This document shows positions 57,701 to 64,000 of a DNA stretch of 64,000 nucleotides, piece by piece. A program made the translations under genes and the position numbers. The DNA comes from Cladocopium goreaui (lineage: Eukaryota > Sar > Dinophyceae > Suessiales > Symbiodiniaceae): the NCBI GenBank assembly GCA_947184155.2, contig CAMXCT020001757.1:277470-341469 (forward strand). The letters are read 5' to 3'. Every line of letters begins with the position of its first letter. The first letter of the stretch is position 1. The notes under the pieces are model-generated. The model saw only the letters and a program-made list of their open reading frames with translations, was not told where the DNA came from and did no database searches.

Positions 57701-58299
57701 AACAAATACGTTTTTACGTGTGTTTGGCTATATTAGTTTTCCTCCTCTGAAGAAGGGGGGAGTGGGGGGGAACAGTATAGGTGAGTGCGGGGGCCCGGTT
57801 TGACGAGTGTTTGACCGCGGCATCCACTTGGTTAAGAGTTCACGCGCTCACAACGACATTAAGACAGTACGAGCAACAAAGCAACAAACGCAACATACTA
57901 GCATATTGCGAGACGCACCGCAAAGAACAGCACCAAGAACATCAACAACCTCAACAGCACAACAACCTCTAAAACAACGAGAACAGAAACAAGAACAACC
58001 AGAAGCACAACAGGAACACCAGCACGAACAAGATTGGCAAATAGCAGCGTCACGGTCACATCTACTCAAAATCTAGATCACCATTGTGTTGCATACAATA
58101 CACTCTACACTACTGCTACCTCCAATCAACTCCTCATAGGCACTATAATATAGATACACCTATGGCATCCAGCACATGCTGCTTCCAGCGCCGTCTCACC
58201 ACTTCCCACAGTTCCCGCGCCATCGAAAAACAACATGGTGCCAATGCATGTCACATATTGACACGCTTGCCGTTTTTTTTTTCGAACTGGTTTGCAAAA

Positions 58300-58560
58300 A
58301 AAAATCTGAGAAATTTGCCGTCTGCTAGGATTCTGGGGAATTTACCAGGGAATTTGCAGGGATTGCCCAGGAATTTGCTAAGGGAATTTGCTGGATTTTT
58401 TTCCGGGGATGTGCTGGGAAATTTGCCACGCGATTTGCTGGTGAATTTGCGTGGGAAATATGCCAGTGAAAATTGCTGGGAAATTGCTGGAAAAATGCCG
58501 GGGAATTTGCCTGGGGAAATTCACAGAAAATTTTGCTGGAGAAATTTTCACCTTTTTCCC
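58300..58560. repeat. Degenerate GGGAATTTGC repeat
   Basis: About 15 variants of GGGAATTTGC(C/T)GG in tandem. The open frame across it (58,084-58,761) is mostly a product of the repeat. Confidence 0.75.
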
Positions 58561-59055
58561 TTCACCCCTGTGCTATTGTGGGAAGGGATCCAACAGCAAT
58601 CCGCACAAACATTAACAGGCCTTTTGTTTGCGAAAAGTAGCTGTCGTGGAATTATGGGAATCCCTATTTGTCGTGATGAATATGTTTTTTTGAATCCTGA
58701 GAACATCATCTTGCCTTATTTGGCCAACTGTGTTTTCTTCATGAGGAAGGTGAAAAAATAAGAAAACACCTTGATTTGAAGCTTCATAACCCCTTATTCA
58801 AAAACAGCATATGTGCTTATTTGGACCCCTGATTCTTATTCAACGGAACCATTTTTTATTCATTGCCTAATAAAAACTGAATAAGGGTATGCCTCCTCTG
58901 AATAAGAAGAATTGCCAAATAGCAACTAATAGCAGCTAATAATTTTTCAAAATAGCTTAAAAGCAGCTAATAAGGTGCAAATAAGGATATGTATGTTTCC
59001 CCAAAAAAACAGCCCTGACCTGGGGGTGGTTCGACTTGGGGGTGGTTTGATAACC
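58561..59055. other. No gene seen
   Basis: AT-rich, with loosely repeated CTTATT/AATAAG words. No exon-like frame. Confidence 0.45.
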
Positions 59056-60025
59056 CATGAGTGTAGTGTGTGGAGTGGAAACTGTAGAGTGTGGAGTGCG
59101 GAGTGTAAAGTGAGGAGCGTGGAGTGTAAACTGTGGAGTGCGGAGTGTAAATTGTAGAGTGTGGAGTGTAAAGTGGGAAGTGTGGAGTGTAAAGTGCCGA
59201 GTGAGGAGTGAAAAATGTAAAGTGTGGAGTGAGGAGTGAAAAATGTAAAGTGTAGAGTGTGGAGTGTAAAGTGTAGAGTGTGGAGTGTGGGTGGAAAGTG
59301 TGGAGTGTGGAGTGAGGAGTGTAGAGTGCGGAGTGAGGAGTGTAAAATGTAAAGTGTGGAGTGTGGAGTGAAAAATGTAAAGTGTGGAGTGAAGAATGTA
59401 AAGTGTAGAGTGTAAAGTATAGAGTGTAAAGTGTAGAGTGTGGAGTGTGGAGTGTAAAGTGTGGAGTGTAAAGTGTGGAGTGAGAAGTGTAAAGTGCAAA
59501 GTGCAAAGTGTAAAGTGTAGAGTGTGGAGTGAGGAGTCTAAAGTGTAAATTGTGGAGTGTGGAGTCTAAACTGTAAATTGTGGACTGTGGAGTGGAAAGT
59601 GTAGTTTGTGGAGTGCGGAGTGTAAACTGAGGAGTGTGGAGTGTAAAGTGTGGAGTGAGGAGTGTGTAAAGTGTAGAGTGTGGTGGAGTGTGGTGGAGCG
59701 TGGTAGAGTGTGGTGGAGTGTTGGGTGTAGAGTGTGGAGTGTGGAGGAGTGTAAAGTGTCGAGTGCAAAGTCTAGAGTGTGGAGTGTAAAGTGTGGAGTG
59801 AGGAGTCTAAAGTGTAAATTGTGGAGTGTAGAGTGTAAAGTGTAGAGTGTGGAGTGTGGAGTGTAAAGTGAGGAGTGTGGAGTGTAAAGTGTAAAGTGTG
59901 GAGTGAGGAGTGTGTAAGGTGCAGAATGTGGTGGAGTGTGGAGTGTAGAGTGTGGAGTGTGGAGTGTAGAGTGTGGAGTGTAGAGTGTGGAGTGTAAAGT
60001 GTAGAGTGTAAAGTGTGGAGCGCAT
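59056..60025. repeat. GTGTGGAGTGTAAA minisatellite (copy 2)
   Basis: About 0.97 kb, same unit family as 43,386-44,635, and followed by the same spacer. Confidence 0.93.
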
Positions 60026-61379
60026 TATTATTGCGCCAGCCTCACAAAAGAACTTATGACACGGTATAAAGCAGGTTGGAATATCACAAAGTGCCTCGCC
60101 TGCCAAGCAAAACGGCATGACAACCTGCTTGGAAACCTTCGAAGGAGAGAGTTTGCAGCTTCCCCCATAGACACGGCGACGCCACAGGAAAACCAGAGAC
60201 TCGAGACGAGACACGTGGGCGGAGCAAAACGAGCATTTCGTGCGAGACTTCCTCCAATTTTGACACTTTCGACGTGTTATCAAACAGGTTGGAATGTCAC
60301 AAAGTGCTTCGCCTGCCACGCAAAACCACATGACAACCTGCTTGGAAACCTTCGAAAAGGAGAGGTTTTGCAGCTTCCCCCATATAGACACGGCGACGCC
60401 AGAGGAAAACCAGAGACGAGAGACGTGGGAGCATCAAAACGAGCCCTTCGTGCGAGACTTCCTCCAATTTTCACACTTTGTAACTTCAAAATCGACGTTT
60501 TCCTACGAGTTTTCGTAGGAACCTCTAAAATTGCTACCTCGAAATCGATGTTTCGTGCGAGGCTTCCGTCAATTTTCAGCACATCTCACAAAATGCCACG
60601 CTTGCCACGGAATCTGCACCTTGTCGCCACTTAACGCAGCCCTGCCAATGCGATTCGCAAAAAACACGCAACACGACGCGTCTAAAGTGTTGCGCCTGCC
60701 ACGCAAAATGACGATGGACACGTCCAAAGCTCTGCGCCTGCCACGAAAACTGCAAAACGCATCTTCTGAAAACGTCGCAAAAGTATTGCGCCTGCCACAC
60801 AAAACGACTTTCGACACGTTACAAACACGTCTGAATGTCACGCCTGCCACGCGAAACGAAGCAACGCGAGGCACGGCCATATAGCAATCTCGCGGACGGT
60901 TACGAACGGTTGCGGACGGTTGGGCAACGTCGAGCGAACACACCCGCAACCCCCGGACCCCCAGAGTGAAACAGGAACCCTTGCTACACATTCGGGAAAG
61001 AAAGGGAAAGCAAGGGAAAGGAAGGGAACGGAAGGGACAGGAATGGGAAAGGAAGGGAAAAGAAGGGAAAGGACGGGAAAGGAATGGAAAGGAAGGGAAA
61101 GAAAGGGAAAGGAAGGGAAAGAAAGGGAAAGGAAGGGAAAGAAAGGGAAAGGAAGGGAAAGAAAGGGAAAGGACGGGAAAGCAAGGGAAAGGAAGCGAAA
61201 GGAAGGGAAAGGAAGGGAAAGGAAAGGAGAGGTTGGTTTGGAAATCAGCCGCCGTCGCATGACCGTGCTCAAATGAGCTTGCTTGGCTATTGCACACTGT
61301 CACCCAAGGTTTCCGTGCAGAGCTGAAAAATTGAAATTTGCAGTGAATGCGTCCATAATGTTCATCACATCTTCTAAAA
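60026..61379. repeat. Composite repeat unit (copy 2)
   Basis: Parallels 44,636-45,660: GCGCATTATTATTGCGCCAGCC, a spacer with one internal duplication (about 60,050-60,470), the polypurine array at about 61,000-61,230, GAGAGGTTGGTTTGGAAATC, and the tail to CATCTTCTAAAAA, where a mobile element interrupts it. Confidence 0.85.
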
Positions 61380-61383
61380 AGAT

Positions 61384-63022
61384 AAGGTTTTGCAGCCGAT
61401 ATGGGTCTTTGGAATTTGATTCTAGGGTCCTTGGTGATTTAGTTCTACCTCTGATTGTGTGATATATGTTTTCCATTATTTAGTTCTTTATCTATCTTAT
61501 CTATCAAGGTAGGTGGCCTTGGTATATACTAGTGAAAATGATCCCAAAGGAAAGATCGTCTTGGGTTAGTGTCCCTTGTCCCTTGGACGTTTCAATATTG
61601 TTAATTCTTATCCGTCCTTCGGTAGTCATGCCAAGGTGGGGATTGATATAATTAGTCTCTCCATCCATTTACCCTTCTATTCGTGGAAGTGCTAGTCAGA
61701 ACAATCGATCACCAAGTTCAGATAGTTCTTTTTTGGGGTTGGGTACTTCGATATTTAAAATATTATATCTATGCTTTGCAAATGATCTGGGGACTCTGGA
61801 AATGGATTCTTGGGTCTTTCCAAATATTTTATATATGGTGGAATTGAATTGTATTAACGGTACCTTATTGAGGTAACCAATTGGTTGATTAAATGGGTAT
61901 TATCTTACCATTGGTTATTTAATGTAACTTTTTGTTTCCACCATGCTCATAGATAATTATATGTGCATTATAGGCAGCCACTTGGTTGGTTAAATTGATA
62001 TCATCCCAGTATCGGTTACGGTTATTTTTTCTATTATATTCTTTGGATTATCTGAGGCCCACTACCATTACTGAAGGGTACCCAACCCTTAGCTGGATCA
62101 AAATGGAAAAGGTATCAACCACGCTCTTGTTTTTTCTAGGGTGGTGCCCCCATATACCTTTGGTATAAAGCCACCAATGTTATCCCTGATGATCACTCTT
62201 TTTTTCAAGTGCTAAATTTCCCCCATTATTTCTACGTCTACATCATATATCCTTCAAATGCAATGTCCAAGTATGAATTTGGCGAACTCAGGGCGCAGAA
62301 ATCTGCACCCTGATTTAGGCCAAAAAAAACATGCCGATATCCTAGGTGCTTGGTGGGGTATTTCCTAAGTTAAGTTGCAAGAATCTGCATTTAGACTTGG
62401 GCAATACAGAGGTTGCACCCTGGGATTTAGGAAAAAAAAATTGCCGATATCAGGGTGCAGAAATTTGCATGTGGACATGGGAAACAGCCTTACTATTGTA
62501 TTCTGCCATGATTTTTGCCGCACTGGATTCGGGGTCCTTGATTTTCAGATTTAGGCAGAAAAAATTGCCGATCTTTTGGCTTGAGGGATCCCGTATCCAT
62601 CGCAACCACAAATCCGTCGCATAACGCAATTTTATTTTATATTTTATCGAAGAACCCAACCCCAAAAAAACCTATCTGAACTACGATCGAATGATAATCG
62701 TTTGTTCTGACTGGCACTTCCACGAATAGAAGGGTAACTGGATGCAGAGACTAATTATATCAATCACCATCTTGGCATGACTACCGAAGGACGGATAAGA
62801 ATTAACAATATTGAAACATCCAAGGGACAAGGGACACTAACCCAAGACGATCTTTCCTTTGGGATCATTTTCACTAGTATATACCAAGGCCACCTACCTT
62901 GATAGATAAGATAGACAAAGAAATAAATAATGGAAAACATATATCACACAATCAGAGGTAGAACTAAATCACCAAGGACCCTAGAACCAAATTCCAAAGA
63001 CCCCTATCGGCTGCAAAACCTT
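61384..63022. mobile_element. 1.64-kb element with about 330-bp terminal inverted repeats and AGAT duplication
   Basis: The left arm (61,384-about 61,712, starting AAGGTTTTGCAGCCGAT) and the right arm (about 62,690-63,022) are reverse complements with only scattered mismatches. AGAT flanks both ends (61,380-61,383 and 63,023-63,026). The flanks rejoin as CTTCTAAAAAGATGCTGGCA, which matches the uninterrupted CTTCTAAAAAAAGCTGGCAAG of the copy-1 repeat near 45,660. The interior of about 1 kb has no gene. Non-autonomous long-TIR element; superfamily unknown. Confidence 0.85.
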
Positions 63023-63026
63023 AGAT

Positions 63027-63330
63027 GCTGGCAAGAGGCGAAAAGGAAATATTCCAATTATTACTCAAATTTGTTTGCTGTCGTTTTGCTTTTGGGTTCT
63101 CAGGCCCCCCTTGTTTTGTTATGTTCGTTATGTTTGTTTTCGTGGTTTCTTGTTTTCTTGTTTTTTGTTCTTCGTGTTTTTTTTGTTTGTTTTGGTTCTC
63201 TTGTTCTCTCGTTTTTTTGTTTTTGGTTCATGATGTTTTTGTTCTTGTTTTTGTTGTCGTTGTTGTTGCTGTTGCCATCGTTTCTTCTAGTGGCAAAAAC
63301 CCCTGCTGAGGCAAGATTCACCTTTACAAC
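63027..63330. repeat. Continuation of composite repeat, then TTTGTTTTCGTGG low-complexity tract
   Basis: 63,027-63,115 continues GCTGGCAAGAGGCGAAAAGG...GTTCTCAGGCCCCCC as at 45,672. It then passes into T/G-rich low-complexity DNA. Confidence 0.75.
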
Positions 63331-64000
63331 CTGGAGCTCTCTCAACAACATCTATTTCAATTGCGCAGGCTGGGACAAGGAGCAACGGGCCACGAGAGTT
63401 TCAAAGAAGGGAACCCAAAAAAAAATGTGAAGGAGCAATTGAAGGGAGAAACCTGGAAATGGATGGACACGATGGTTGCATCGTGATAGTTCACAACCGA
63501 TTAAATAGCCAAGATTGACTGACAAATGTGATTATGCTCAGAATCAGTTTCTGTTTTGGAAAACTTGATGTTGCGCTCGCATGAGACACAAAAGATTGGC
63601 TCCGCACCCCCCACCCGAAGCAAAACAAAAACAATGCAAAAACGCTAAGCTGATCAGAGAAAGGCGAAAGGATCGGGACAGAAGTAAGTAGAACCCCAAA
63701 GCAACGAAAATAAACGCAAAAGAGAACCAATTGAAAAGGATTTGCAGAGAATCAGTTGGAGATGCAAGACATGTTCGGACGTGAAGTATGGACATGTGGA
63801 AGTACACATGATTTACAATTTCTTTATTATCTATATATATATATATAATCATCTATAAATATATAATATATACGTATATATAATTATCGAAGGAAGTTTA
63901 GAAGTCAAACTTCCGACAATATGGACAGAGGAAAAGCAGAGTAGGGCAGAGGCAGAGAGAAGAGAAAGATTAGAAGAGAGAAGAGTAGAAGAGAAAGAGT
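63331..64000. other. No gene; AT microsatellite and purine tail
   Basis: No convincing exon. A (TA)n tract lies at about 63,828-63,885, and AGAG-rich purine sequence begins near the window end. Confidence 0.5.

Larger units (their letters stand above)
46611..58060. repeat. Higher-order satellite built on CCCAAGATGGGCCAACATAG
   Basis: Interleaved modules. (a) About 20-bp units CCCAAGATGGGCCAACATAG / CCCAAGACGACCCAACAAAA. (b) A roughly 350-bp module with TTTTCACGTGCGTTTGGCTA, GGTGAGTGCGGGGGCCCGG, CGAGACGCACCGCAAAGAA and CAACAACCTCTAAGACAACG, at about 47,050, 49,035, 55,460, 56,020, 57,080 and 57,690. (c) A roughly 280-bp module with GGTTTGCAGATTTTGGGG, AATTACAAGGAGTCAAGTTG and AAATTTTGTCGTTTTTGTTG, at about 47,830, 48,255, 54,800 and 56,600, with partial copies elsewhere. 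Poly-G runs mark several junctions. Long LCWVLLGRLGPMLAHLG-type frames are satellite artefacts. Confidence 0.9.

Noticed and set aside
58084-58761. 225-aa protein with GNLPGNL repeats
   Set aside because: Follows the degenerate GGGAATTTGC repeat; flanking parts are satellite module sequence.

Overview
The window looks like nuclear DNA of a dinoflagellate, most likely a member of the Symbiodiniaceae or a close relative. Three things point that way. Introns use GT, GC and GA donors, with the acceptor AG followed by G. Nearly all genes in a 30-kb stretch lie head to tail on one strand. Several proteins (a KGKGKR-tailed copia-like Gag, a KRPAAVL repeat protein, lineage-specific proteins with a GVHxxNRxG motif) resemble, from memory, families common in those genomes. 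No database search was possible.

Layout. Positions 1-9,234 are tandem repeats plus a broken Gag gene (minus strand, about 4.44-5.73 kb) and a 500-bp foldback element. Positions 9,235-40,583 are bounded by a perfect 27-bp inverted repeat, with related 'TACTTACTAAGTA'-type tandem arrays just inside each end. I read this 31.3-kb stretch as a candidate giant DNA transposon. It carries about eight plus-strand, partly intron-containing genes and, at its right end, a CACTA/CMC-like DDE transposase with two apparent frameshifts. A 1.2-kb long-arm foldback element with an 11-bp target duplication sits in its left end.

Nested inside it, in one intron of a cargo gene (exons 13,605-16,000 and 24,978-25,166), is a second DNA transposon of 8.47 kb (16,403-24,874). 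It has a 28-bp perfect terminal inverted repeat, a TA duplication, AT-rich subterminal repeat arrays, its own minus-strand CACTA-like transposase and three or four further minus-strand genes. A dispersed 21-nt hairpin, with compensatory changes in its stem, occurs about 14 times inside this element and I saw it nowhere else in the window.

From 40.6 kb to the end the sequence is almost entirely satellite and composite repeat. It includes minisatellites of the GTGTGGAGTGTAAA type, polypurine arrays, a 126-bp GC-rich satellite and an 11.5-kb higher-order satellite built on 'CCCAAGATGGGCCAACATAG'. It also holds a 1.64-kb element with terminal inverted repeats of about 330 bp, whose related empty site is visible elsewhere in the window. 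No tRNA, rRNA, spliced-leader gene or CRISPR was found.

How the genes fit together: the two transposases presumably mobilise (or once mobilised) their respective elements. The cargo proteins are mostly small, basic or low-complexity, and of unknown function. Exon models were made by eye from open frame, phase and splice dinucleotides.
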